A stretch of 64,000 nucleotides of DNA from Paenibacillus mangrovi (GTDB taxonomy: Bacteria > Bacillota > Bacilli > Paenibacillales > Paenibacillaceae), in NCBI RefSeq assembly GCF_022898935.1, contig NZ_JALIRP010000001.1, positions 744,001 to 808,000 of the forward strand, given 5' to 3'. The notes under the pieces were generated by a model. That model did not search any database, was not told where the DNA came from, and worked only from the letters and a program-made list of their open reading frames with translations. Below, in pieces: positions 51,137 to 59,744 of this stretch. The position numbers and the translations under genes are program-made. The number at the start of each line of letters is the position of its first letter. Positions within the stretch are counted from its first letter, which is position 1.

Positions 51137-52510
51137 ATGAAAAAAGGAGAGGTATCGCTCAAAGAAAGTTTATTTCTTTTGGTCGTGCTGCTAGCTATTA
51201 TCGGAATTTGCATTATTGGATTCAGTATGGATCCTCAAATCCCCATTCTCTTTTGTCTCGGCGTTATTATCATCTTCGCCAGAGCCAAGAGCTTTTCATG
51301 GGATCAAGTTCACAAAGGCATACAGAACGGCATTACTCCCGGATTAATTCCGATTCTGATTTTTATGCTCATTGGCGCTCTGGTCAGTGTATGGATTGCT
51401 GCTGGAACGATTCCAACCATTATGGTGTATGGATTTGGCATTCTATCCGCAAAATATTTCTTACCATCTGTATTTATTATTTGTGCAATTGTAGGAGTCA
51501 CTGTAGGCAGTTCCTTCACTACGATTTCTACTGTAGGCATCGCTTTTTTCGGCATGGGACAGATTATGGGGTATGATCCGGCGATTACGACCGGCGCCAT
51601 CGTTTCCGGTGCTTTTTTAGGAAACAACATCTCCCCGTTGTCAGATACAACCAATTTGGCATCAGCCATAGCTGAGGTCGATTTATTCACACATATTCGC
51701 TACAATTTGCGCGTTGTTATTCCAGCCGCAATCATTTCACTTCTGTTTTTTGTTTTGGCAGGGCATTCTAATGTCTTGTCGACCGGAGCAGAGATCAGTG
51801 AGCTGGTGAATACACTTCACTCTTCCTTCACCATATCTGCCTGGACACTCATTCCGGTGTTGGTGCTATTCTTATGTGCTTGGCGTAAAATCCCGGCGAT
51901 TCCAACCTTGTTGTTATGTATCGGTTGTACGATCATCATTCTCTTTATTTATCACCCTCAGACCAGCTTCCTGGATCTATCTAAGCTGATGCAAAACGGT
52001 TATGTATCGAGTACTGGCGTAGAAAGTGTGGACAAGCTGCTTACTCGGGGCGGTATTCAAAGCATGATGTGGTCTGTGTCTCTCATTCTGCTCGCGCTGT
52101 CACTAGGTGGATTGCTCGTGGAATTGAAAATTATCAGTACGATTATTTCTCGAATTTCCGATTTTGTAAGTACCAAAGGTAAACTCATACTTATGACAGC
52201 CATTAGTTCCATGGGTATTAACCTTTTGCTTGGGGAACAATACTTATCCATCATTTTGCCGAGTGAAGCGTTTAAGCCTCAATTTGATCAGATTGATATT
52301 CCCCGCAAAGAAATGTCGAGGATCGTGGCCAATGCAGGAGCAGCATTCAATGCTCTGATACCTTGGGGGGTCAGCGGCGTGTTTATTACCGGAACATTAG
52401 GGGTCTCCACACTCGAGTATTTGCCGTTTGCAATCTTTTGTTTCTCTGCTCCGATCATTAATATCTTATTCGGATTTATTAGACCGAAGAAGGCTTCGGA
52501 AGCACATTAA
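51137..52510 (+). CDS. nhaC: NhaC-family Na+/H+ antiporter
   Basis: 457 residues with about 11-12 hydrophobic segments. IFMLIGALVSVWIAAGTIPT, GSSFTTISTVGIAFFGMGQI, LGNNISPLSDTTNLASAIAE and NALIPWGVSGVFITGTLGVS are NhaC hallmarks. In tyrosine decarboxylation clusters this antiporter is thought to support pH homeostasis alongside proton consumption by the decarboxylase. ATG 51137, eight bases after AAGGAG, 41 bases beyond the kinase gene. Confidence 0.9.
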   Translation: MKKGEVSLKESLFLLVVLLAIIGICIIGFSMDPQIPILFCLGVIIIFARAKSFSWDQVHKGIQNGITPGLIPILIFMLIGALVSVWIAAGTIPTIMVYGFGILSAKYFLPSVFIICAIVGVTVGSSFTTISTVGIAFFGMGQIMGYDPAITTGAIVSGAFLGNNISPLSDTTNLASAIAEVDLFTHIRYNLRVVIPAAIISLLFFVLAGHSNVLSTGAEISELVNTLHSSFTISAWTLIPVLVLFLCAWRKIPAIPTLLLCIGCTIIILFIYHPQTSFLDLSKLMQNGYVSSTGVESVDKLLTRGGIQSMMWSVSLILLALSLGGLLVELKIISTIISRISDFVSTKGKLILMTAISSMGINLLLGEQYLSIILPSEAFKPQFDQIDIPRKEMSRIVANAGAAFNALIPWGVSGVFITGTLGVSTLEYLPFAIFCFSAPIINILFGFIRPKKASEAH

Positions 52511-52675
52511 AATATGACCCGGGCAGAAAATTAATTGGTGAAACATCCATTTTTTTCTGTACCGGATCATTTGGTTTTTATAAGGAATTAATGATATGAT
52601 ATGATCAGTTATACATAATGAATAAAAATACTCTTTATACAACAAGATGCACTCATCATTGAAGGAGGTCTACAC

Positions 52676-52987
52676 ATGCTGATTAAGGAACTGCAAGGAA
52701 AAGCATTGGATGAGTTTTTTCAGGGCATATTATCACTGGAAACGCTTGAAGAGTGCTATGCTTTCTTTGACGATCTGTGTACAGTGAATGAGATCAAAAC
52801 GTTAATGCAGCGATTTCAGGTAGCCAAAATGTTATATAACCGCAAAACATACAATGAAATTGAGGAGGAAGCGGGCGCGAGTACAGCTACCATTTCACGG
52901 GTGAAACGTTCATTATTTCATGGAAACCAAAGTTATGAGGTCATTTTTAATCGCATGTTAGAACAAATGAATGCAGATAAAGAATAA
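52676..52987 (+). CDS. yerC: TrpR/YerC-family DNA-binding protein
   Basis: 103 residues with the whole YerC/YecD pattern: LQGKALDEFFQGILSLETLE, DDLCTVNEIKTLMQRFQVAK, TYNEIEEEAGASTATISRVK. The HTH is in the second half. YerC is a TrpR-fold protein; TrpR itself binds tryptophan, whereas ligand binding by YerC is not established. In Bacillus it sits elsewhere, near pcrA, so finding it right after the tyrosine cluster is notable. Own ribosome site GAAGGAGG. Confidence 0.85.
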   Translation: MLIKELQGKALDEFFQGILSLETLEECYAFFDDLCTVNEIKTLMQRFQVAKMLYNRKTYNEIEEEAGASTATISRVKRSLFHGNQSYEVIFNRMLEQMNADKE

Positions 52988-52999
52988 GACGAAGTCCAA

Positions 53000-53072
53000 T
53001 AAAAATGCACTTCTCTTTCGAGTGACCAACTCTTATGGTTTGGTTACTCGAAAGGGCAAGTGCATTTTTTTG
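53000..53072 (+). terminator. Long bidirectional terminator between converging genes
   Basis: AAAAATGCACTT (53001-53012) pairs with AAGTGCATTTTT (53058-53069); an inner CTTTCGAGT/ACTCGAAAG stem extends it. Confidence 0.9.
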
Positions 53073-53099
53073 AAAGTAAGACGCTATGAATGTTCTCCC

Positions 53100-53876
53100 T
53101 TATTCAATGAGCTGAGCATATTTCAGCCCGTTTACAATGCCGCCCTCATCCACATGCGTCGTAATATAATCGGCATATGGCTTCAGATCTTCGTGAGAAT
53201 TCCCCATCGCAATCCCGAGTCCAACGACCTCTAGCATTTCCTTATCATTCAACCCATCGCCAAAAGCTACCGCTTCCTCGTGCTTGATATTTAATAAACG
53301 AAGCATGGCGTTAATGCCCTCTGCTTTGGAAGATTCGGTTGGCAAGACATCCATCGCCGTAGGGTGCCAGCGGATGTAACGAAGTCCAGGAACAGCATTC
53401 ATATAGAGATGCTCATGGTCCGCTTCATTATGAAGAAATACTTGATAGACATCTTCAGTACGCCAGAAATCTGGATCGTACTTAGGCAAGTCAACCTTGA
53501 GGGAGCCCACGGCATCCAGCATGAAGGTATCCTCAGCATTGTTCGAGGAAAAATCCGAAGCCCCTTCAAAAACAAGGGTATGTTTATGTTTTGCGGCATG
53601 ATTCACAAGGGACTCGACCTGCTCGCGAGGAATTGGACGTGAATAGATCGCTTTTCCCTTATAGACGACATAACCGCCGTTTAAGCTGACATAAGATTCA
53701 ATGCCAAGCTGCTCGGCAAGCGACTTGAAAAAATAAGGTGCGCGGCCCGTCGCGATGACGGCCTCAACCCCGCTGCGTTTCAATTCAGCGATCGCTTCGA
53801 TCGTATCTTGCGGAATTTGCTTTTCTTCATTCACTAACGTGCCATCAATATCAAAAAATGCTATTTTATATGTCAT
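53100..53876 (-). CDS. Cof-type HAD-IIB phosphatase
   Basis: 258 residues read leftward from 53876. Motif I is AFFDIDGTLVNEEK, motif II AVIATGRAPYF, motif III lysine near SSKAEGI and motif IV AFGDGLNDKEML. The large type IIB cap is in place. Family members dephosphorylate sugar phosphates, FMN or PLP; YkrA of Bacillus is a similar-sized member. The longer frame from 53966 has no good ribosome site. Confidence 0.9.
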   Translation of the reverse strand: MTYKIAFFDIDGTLVNEEKQIPQDTIEAIAELKRSGVEAVIATGRAPYFFKSLAEQLGIESYVSLNGGYVVYKGKAIYSRPIPREQVESLVNHAAKHKHTLVFEGASDFSSNNAEDTFMLDAVGSLKVDLPKYDPDFWRTEDVYQVFLHNEADHEHLYMNAVPGLRYIRWHPTAMDVLPTESSKAEGINAMLRLLNIKHEEAVAFGDGLNDKEMLEVVGLGIAMGNSHEDLKPYADYITTHVDEGGIVNGLKYAQLIE

Positions 53877-54113
53877 GTTGGTTTCTCCTATCCTGATGGT
53901 CTCTCTAGTATATGGATGTAATATACCACCCGCCCATCTTTTCTTGCAAGTTTCATAGATTTTCAAAGATGGTATGGATTGTTCGAGTTTGTTAAATCCT
54001 AAATGCCAAGGGCCTTACGTTGTGTTCGATTTAATGTATGGATTTGGAACATCAATAGAGATCAATCTCTGGTAAAATAGATCAGTCATCTTGTTAAGGC
54101 TGGAGGAAATCCT

Positions 54114-55775
54114 ATGAATGATCATTTTACGATGCTGATGCAGCTGTCAGAACGTGCGGCATTATTACTCATTATTTTGTTTATTTTAACGCGCATTCCG
54201 AGTTTCAGGGAAATTCTGCAAAAAGAATCGCTGACACCGCGGGAGTTCGCCGTCGTTACCATTCTGTTCTGTACTTTTGCAATCTTCGGAACCTACTCAG
54301 GCATTGATGTGGAAGGCTCGCTCGTCAACGTACGAATTGTCGTCATTATGTCTGGCGGGATTCTTTTTGGACCGTGGGTAGGTATCGTCGTTGGGGTGGT
54401 GTCAGGAATCCATCGATTTCTGATTGATATCGGCGGGGTGACCTCTGTTCCATGTCTTATTACGAGTATTATTGCAGGGCTGGTGGCCGGGTATATCCAT
54501 ATGAAAACGCCCAAGCAAATGCGCTGGTATATCGGGATTCTAGCCGGTATGGCTTGTGAGGCATTAACCATGCTGCTGATCATTCTACTGGCACAGCCTA
54601 CGTCACTTGGGGTCGACATCGTGTCCAAAATTGCCACGCCGATGATACTTGGGCAATTTAATGTCGGATTAATCGTTTTATTAATTCAGAATGTCGAGAG
54701 CGAAAGAGAAGCGATCGCTGCGCAGCAAGCGAAGCTGGCTTTAGAAATTGCGAACAAGACGCTGCCCTATTTTCGCTCCATCAATTCCGAGTCGCTCCAT
54801 AAGATCTGTTCTATTATAAAAGAGGATATTGGGGCCGATGCCGTCGCGATTACAGATGCGCGAAATGTGCTGGCGTATGTCGGCTTTGGCGAAGACCGAT
54901 ACCAGTACCGCCATGAGATCATTAGCGATATGACCAAGGAAACCATTCGAAGCGGCGAGTTCAGGATCAGCAATCATGCGCTCGACGATGCCATGCCAGG
55001 CATTCAATCGCTGCTCATCATTCCGCTTAAGGAACGCGAAGAAGTCACAGGTACGCTAAAGATTTATTATCGCAAAGCGCATAAAATCACGTATCCGCTT
55101 CAGACCATGGCCGTTGGTTTATCGCAAATTATTTCGACATTAATGGAAGTATCGCGCGTGGAAGAGATCAAGGAAATGGCGAATAAAGCGGAGCTCAAGG
55201 CGCTTCAGACAACCATTCAGCCTCACTTTTTGTTCAATGCGCTCAACGCGATTGGCTCGTCCATTCGGACAAGACCGGATCAAGCGAGGGAACTGATCGT
55301 GAATCTGTCGGGGTATTTACGGTATAATTTAGAACTTACGGACGAATTAATTGATATTCATAAAGAGCTGGAGCAGGTTCGGAATTATGTGGAGATTGAG
55401 AAAGCCCGGTTTGGAAATCGATTGAACGTTGTCTATGACGTAGATGAAGTCGCCGTGAAAATTCCTAGTCTAATTATCCAACCGCTTGTAGAGAATGCAA
55501 TTGTGCATGGGATTCTAAAAGATAAAGGGCCGGGTACAGTAACGATCTATGTAAAAGATATGCTGGGTACCATTCGTATTGGCGTGCATGATACGGGTGT
55601 AGGTATTCGTGAAGAGATGATTGAACAGGTACTGGAGGAACGGGTTCCAGCAAATCATATCGGTCTATTCAATGTCCATAAGCGGGTGAAGCTAATCTTT
55701 GGCCAGGGCGTTACGATACAGCGGCTGGATAAAGGCACGAATATTTATTTTGACATACAGAAGGAGTCACGATGA
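54114..55775 (+). CDS. LytS/YpdA-type sensor histidine kinase
   Basis: 553 residues. The N-terminal ~200 residues contain the 5TM-LYT receptor region ([40 protein letters not shown]), then a GAF-like domain (about 225-345), the His_kinase domain with H371 ([19 protein letters not shown]) and a HATPase ([16 protein letters not shown]). E. coli homologues YpdA and BtsS sense extracellular pyruvate; Bacillus LytS controls the pyruvate facilitator PftAB. It overlaps the regulator gene as ATGA. Confidence 0.9.
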   Translation: MNDHFTMLMQLSERAALLLIILFILTRIPSFREILQKESLTPREFAVVTILFCTFAIFGTYSGIDVEGSLVNVRIVVIMSGGILFGPWVGIVVGVVSGIHRFLIDIGGVTSVPCLITSIIAGLVAGYIHMKTPKQMRWYIGILAGMACEALTMLLIILLAQPTSLGVDIVSKIATPMILGQFNVGLIVLLIQNVESEREAIAAQQAKLALEIANKTLPYFRSINSESLHKICSIIKEDIGADAVAITDARNVLAYVGFGEDRYQYRHEIISDMTKETIRSGEFRISNHALDDAMPGIQSLLIIPLKEREEVTGTLKIYYRKAHKITYPLQTMAVGLSQIISTLMEVSRVEEIKEMANKAELKALQTTIQPHFLFNALNAIGSSIRTRPDQARELIVNLSGYLRYNLELTDELIDIHKELEQVRNYVEIEKARFGNRLNVVYDVDEVAVKIPSLIIQPLVENAIVHGILKDKGPGTVTIYVKDMLGTIRIGVHDTGVGIREEMIEQVLEERVPANHIGLFNVHKRVKLIFGQGVTIQRLDKGTNIYFDIQKESR

Positions 55776-56518
55776 GAGCGATAATTGTAGAGGATGAAGT
55801 ATTAGCGCGTGAGGAACTGGAGTATCTTATCACGGAGCACAGCAGCATTGAAATTGTGGATCGATTTGAGGATGGACTTGATGTTCTGAAATTTTTGCAG
55901 GAGCATGAAGTCGATGCGATCTTTCTCGATATCAATATCCCATCGCTGGACGGTATGCTGCTGGCGACGAACATTAGCAAGTTTGTACGTAAACCTTATG
56001 TTATTTTCACAACGGCTTATAAGGAGCATGCCGCTCAGGCGTTTGAGCTGGAAGCCTTCGATTACATTCTTAAGCCTTATGACGAGAATCGGATTGCTGT
56101 GATGCTTCATAGACTGGAGTCGGCATTTGAACGGGATAGGCAGCAAGCCGGAAGTCAGAATCCCGCAGCTAGCCGGACAAGATCCGAGGGGAAACGTATT
56201 AATTTATTGAAGAATGACAAATATATCGTAACAGACAGCGATGACATTTTTTACGCCGAAGCACAAGAGAAGGTAACGAACGTTTTTACGAAGAACGGAA
56301 CCTATATGATGCCGATGAGTATTTCGGAGTTCCACGCCATGCTGCCGCAGGATCGATTCTACCGTTGTCATCGCTCGTATACCGTCAATCTGTCCCAAAT
56401 CCATGAAATCGTACCGTGGTTCAACAATACTTACTTGCTACGGTTACGTGATATGGATGCAGAAGTACCCGTGAGTCGCAGCAAAGTCAAAGAATTCAGG
56501 CAGTTGATGCATATTTAA
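55772..56518 (+). CDS. LytTR-family response regulator
   Basis: 248 residues. Receiver: IIVEDE, D53 in [11 protein letters not shown], Lys in YILKPY. The C-terminal LytTR domain spans about 145-245, with [40 protein letters not shown] and [11 protein letters not shown]. LytTR domains bind two short direct repeats about two turns apart; such a pair starts two bases after the stop codon of this gene. Confidence 0.92.
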   Translation: MRAIIVEDEVLAREELEYLITEHSSIEIVDRFEDGLDVLKFLQEHEVDAIFLDINIPSLDGMLLATNISKFVRKPYVIFTTAYKEHAAQAFELEAFDYILKPYDENRIAVMLHRLESAFERDRQQAGSQNPAASRTRSEGKRINLLKNDKYIVTDSDDIFYAEAQEKVTNVFTKNGTYMMPMSISEFHAMLPQDRFYRCHRSYTVNLSQIHEIVPWFNNTYLLRLRDMDAEVPVSRSKVKEFRQLMHI

Positions 56519-56519
56519 G

Positions 56520-56550
56520 TGCATTTCATTCCGAATCCTTGTCATTTCAT
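56520..56550 (+). promoter_or_regulatory. LytTR direct-repeat binding site (YpdB-type)
   Basis: CATTTCAT occurs at 56522-56529 and 56543-56550, exactly 21 bases apart. Extended decamers TGCATTTCAT and GTCATTTCAT each differ by one base from the E. coli YpdB box GGCATTTCAT, which also occurs twice with an 11-base gap. A following CGAAT is repeated too. It lies 130 bases before the transporter start codon. Confidence 0.8.
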
Positions 56551-56679
56551 GTCGAATTTAGTTCAAGGAAGCGTTTTATCTTATAAGATAAGGGTGTGGA
56601 AGCAAGAAGTCAGGCTTTTACTTCCCTGAAGATAACACAAGCATCTTGAACTTAACAGTATGAAAAGAGGGGATTTAGT

Positions 56680-57933
56680 ATGCGAACCCATCAAACATCT
56701 CAACCGCATGTAAACCGGTGGCTGATCGTACTTGGAACGATTATTGTACAAATGGGATTAGGGACGATTTACACGTGGAGTTTATTTAACCAACCGTTAG
56801 CTGACAAATTCGGGTGGGGAGTCAGTTCTGTATCGATTACCTTTTCGATCACCAGTTTTGCTCTAGCCTTTTCTACGCTGTTTGCCGGTAAAATTCAAGA
56901 TCGTATCGGTATTCGGAAATTGACGATGATTGCGGGTGCTGTACTTGGAGCAGGACTTATCGCGAGCTCGCAGGTTTCATCGTTGTGGCTCTTATACTTA
57001 CTTGCTGGCGTGGTCGTTGGTTATGCAGACGGTACAGCTTACATTACAACCTTATCAAATCTACTTAAGTGGTTTCCCGAACGTAAAGGTCTTATTGCAG
57101 GGATTTCGGTAGGAGCCTTTGGATCAGGCAGCTTGGTGTTTAAATATATTAATGCGAATTTTATAAATACGATGGGGGTCTCACAAGCCTTTCTAGTATG
57201 GGGACTCATCGTTATGGTAATGATTATTGCCGGTTCTTTCTTATTAAAAGAAGCAGTGGTTACGGAAACGCCTGTGAAAAAGGATGCGAAACTACAAAGT
57301 CAACGCAACTATACGGTTAAAGAAATGCTTCGTACAAAAGAAGCGTACTTACTCTTCATTATTCTGTTCACGGCTTGTATGAGCGGATTGTATATCATCG
57401 GCATCGTCAAAGATATTGGTGTTCAGCTAGCGGGGCTCGATGTCAGCACGGCAGCGAATGCTGTTGCCATGGTAGCGGTTTTCAATACGGGTGGCCGGCT
57501 CGTTCTGGGTCCATTGTCGGATAAAGTAGGACGGATGAAAGTGGTAGCAGGAGCGCTGGTCGCAACAGCATTAGCGGTCTTGACGTTAAACTTTGTACAT
57601 TTGAACCTCGGTATTTTCTTCATATGTGTCGCGACGATCGCATTCTGTTTTGGAGGAAACATTACCGTCTTCCCAGCGATTGTAGCTGATTATTTCGGTC
57701 TGAAAAATCAAAGCAAAAACTATGGAATCATCTATCAAGGTTTTGGCTTGGGAGCCTTGGCCGGTTCATTCCTAAGCGTGTTGTTCGGCGGGTTCCAGAC
57801 CACCTTCATGATGATCGCGATTCTTTGTGCAATTTCTTTCTTCATCGCCATATTTATCTCGGTGCCTGGTCAAACAAGCAAGACGAAGAAAGATGAAGAA
57901 GCAGTACTGAAGCCGCATTACAAAGCGAGTTAA
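56680..57933 (+). CDS. OFA-family MFS transporter (YhjX-like)
   Basis: 417 residues, 12 transmembrane segments. The N-terminus NRWLIVLGTIIVQMGLGTIY TWSLFNQPL pattern and GAGLIAS are typical of the oxalate:formate antiporter group of MFS. E. coli YhjX, the main target of YpdB, belongs here and is linked to pyruvate. The YpdB-type box in its promoter and the LytS/LytTR pair just upstream suggest pyruvate or another small carboxylate as substrate. Terminator at 57943. Confidence 0.87.
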   Translation: MRTHQTSQPHVNRWLIVLGTIIVQMGLGTIYTWSLFNQPLADKFGWGVSSVSITFSITSFALAFSTLFAGKIQDRIGIRKLTMIAGAVLGAGLIASSQVSSLWLLYLLAGVVVGYADGTAYITTLSNLLKWFPERKGLIAGISVGAFGSGSLVFKYINANFINTMGVSQAFLVWGLIVMVMIIAGSFLLKEAVVTETPVKKDAKLQSQRNYTVKEMLRTKEAYLLFIILFTACMSGLYIIGIVKDIGVQLAGLDVSTAANAVAMVAVFNTGGRLVLGPLSDKVGRMKVVAGALVATALAVLTLNFVHLNLGIFFICVATIAFCFGGNITVFPAIVADYFGLKNQSKNYGIIYQGFGLGALAGSFLSVLFGGFQTTFMMIAILCAISFFIAIFISVPGQTSKTKKDEEAVLKPHYKAS

Positions 57934-57942
57934 TCATATGAG

Positions 57943-57972
57943 ACCTCCTATCTACGGATAGGAGGTTTTTAC
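57943..57972 (+). terminator. Rho-independent terminator
   Basis: ACCTCCTATC (57943-57952) pairs with GATAGGAGGT (57957-57966), then TTTTT. Confidence 0.9.
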
Positions 57973-58048
57973 TATTTTTAATAAATAACACATCGTCGAA
58001 GCAACCTTTCTCGCAACTTTGCGTTTAAGCTAATGAAGGTTGATGAAA

Positions 58049-58068
58049 TTGGAACAACCTGGTTCCAA
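58049..58068 (+). promoter_or_regulatory. Inverted repeat before the His-rich protein
   Basis: TTGGAAC (58049-58055) and GTTCCAA (58062-58068) with a six-base spacer, 58 bases before the start codon of the secreted repeat protein. A regulator site is possible. Confidence 0.4.
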
Positions 58069-58125
58069 GACACGTTTTTCATGGAAGAAGTAAACTAATC
58101 ATCGTAATCATTAGGAGGATATGAT

Positions 58126-59502
58126 ATGAAAAAATTCTACAAAGTGCTCACAACTGCAACCCTTTTGGCAATGGCGGCAATGCCGATGGCAGCAAGTGCT
58201 CACCCAGCTTCTAACACATCTGTGGGTAAGTCATGGGAAGCGAAAGAGATGAAGCATGAGAATGAGCAGCATGAGAACAAGAAGCATGAGAATGAGCAAC
58301 ATGAGAAAGAGAAGCATGAGAATGAGCAACATGAGAAAGAGAAGCATGATAATTACAACGAGAAGCGTGAAAAGGAAGATAAACATGATTGTGATTATCC
58401 GTCTTATGAAGAGCAATCGATGCTTTCTACGCTAGGACAAATCACAAAGATTACAAATGATGCTTCAGGCAAGAATATTACCGTAACAGGTCATAGGGAA
58501 TCGGCCAAAGGACAAGATGAGATTACTCTGGCCATTACCAAGGACACCAAAATCGTAAATTCCAAAGGGAAACAAGTCAATTTAAAAGACATTATGGATG
58601 GGCATCAAGTGGTTAAGGCTGTATACAATGCGAATTTGACCAAGAGTGTGCCTGCACGGGGCGTCGCATCGAAAATCATCGTTCAAGATCAAAATCAACA
58701 ATTTACGGGTATTCAAGGGAAAGTGACCGATGTTAAGAACGGCAAATTTGTGGTCACAGGTAAGAACCTGTACACTGCAGCAAATGAAACGATTGTGGTC
58801 CATGTAACGGGCAAGACCCAAATCGTTGATCGTAACGGGAAGAAAATAAGCCAATCGGACGTTAAACCTGGTATGGAGATCAAAGCATTCTATGGGCCGC
58901 AAATCACAAGAAGCCTGCCAGCGCAATCGAATGCGAGCTATATCATCGTAAATACAGAGGATCGTCCACCGGTAGAACAGTCATTCGGAACGGAAGGTGT
59001 AATTACCGGAACGAATGGTTCTCAAATTACGGTTGTAGGGAAAGGCTTGGACGGCCGCGGTCAACAGCAGGTGGTTCTAAACATCAACAAAGATACTCGA
59101 ATTGAGGATCGTAACGGTAATGTGCTAAGCAAAGATGTATTAAAGGAAAATGTTCTTGTCGAAGCAACGTATGGACCTGCGATGACATTCAGCATACCTC
59201 CGATGACAAATGCCACTAAAATCGTAGTGAAAGACACCCTAGTCAAGGCTGAGGGGACAGTGAAAAAAATGGATACTGACAAAAAGTCGTCTTTGATTTA
59301 TTTGGATGTGAATTCCGACAATGAGGTAAGTAATGATGTGATACTTAACGTTACAGACCAGACGAAAATCGTATCCCAATCGGGCGATTCCGTACAGCTC
59401 ACACCAGGCACCAAGGTCGTTGCGTATCATTCCATGATTATGACAAGATCATTGCCGCCGATCTCGAATGCTGAGGTTATCATTACTGGTCAGACTCGCT
59501 AG
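58126..59502 (+). CDS. Secreted His/Glu-rich protein with four tandem beta domains
   Basis: 458 residues. Signal peptide MKKFYKVLTTATLLAMAAMP ending near ASA-HP. Residues about 40-90 are a charged repeat of KHENEQHE-like units, rich in His and Glu, a plausible metal-binding arm. The rest is four related repeats of roughly 85 residues, each with a strand near I-G-x-V, a threonine-rich ITKDTKIV-like strand and a closing A-x-Y-x-P/A-x-x-T-x-S-x-P motif (KSVPARG, RSLPAQS, FSIPPMT, RSLPPIS). The domains resemble DUF5666-type beta barrels. Function unknown; extracellular, perhaps wall-associated. Confidence 0.7.
   Translation: MKKFYKVLTTATLLAMAAMPMAASAHPASNTSVGKSWEAKEMKHENEQHENKKHENEQHEKEKHENEQHEKEKHDNYNEKREKEDKHDCDYPSYEEQSMLSTLGQITKITNDASGKNITVTGHRESAKGQDEITLAITKDTKIVNSKGKQVNLKDIMDGHQVVKAVYNANLTKSVPARGVASKIIVQDQNQQFTGIQGKVTDVKNGKFVVTGKNLYTAANETIVVHVTGKTQIVDRNGKKISQSDVKPGMEIKAFYGPQITRSLPAQSNASYIIVNTEDRPPVEQSFGTEGVITGTNGSQITVVGKGLDGRGQQQVVLNINKDTRIEDRNGNVLSKDVLKENVLVEATYGPAMTFSIPPMTNATKIVVKDTLVKAEGTVKKMDTDKKSSLIYLDVNSDNEVSNDVILNVTDQTKIVSQSGDSVQLTPGTKVVAYHSMIMTRSLPPISNAEVIITGQTR
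58246..58356 (+). repeat. Coding tandem repeat (AAGCATGAGAATGAG units)
   Basis: Near-identical 15-18-base units such as AAGCATGAGAATGAGCA and CATGAGAAAGAG are repeated seven or so times. They encode the KHENEQHEKE arm. Such repeats vary in copy number through slippage. Confidence 0.8.
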
Positions 59503-59520
59503 GACAATATAACGCAACAA

Positions 59521-59551
59521 GCCCTTCCGAATGATTCGGGAGGGCTTTTTT
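59521..59551 (+). terminator. Rho-independent terminator
   Basis: GCCCTTCCGA and TCGGGAGGGC pair with one mismatch-like T-G, then TTTTT. Confidence 0.85.
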
Positions 59552-59744
59552 CATACTCTAATTATGGTTGAAGATGGAAGAAAAGGACCTTGGCACCTTC
59601 CTTAATTATTGGAAAAATTGTACAATACACTATTAACCAAGGGTAAAATCGATTTAAGAAGAGAAAAAAAGCTAATCGTTTTACGTTACTACAGTATTTG
59701 ATGAATGGAATCAGCGATAAACAACCTCGAAAAAGGTGCCTCCG

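Noticed and set aside
58246-58356. Tandem repeats as a CRISPR or non-coding satellite
   Set aside because: The units are in frame inside a gene with a clear signal peptide and encode a continuous charged arm.
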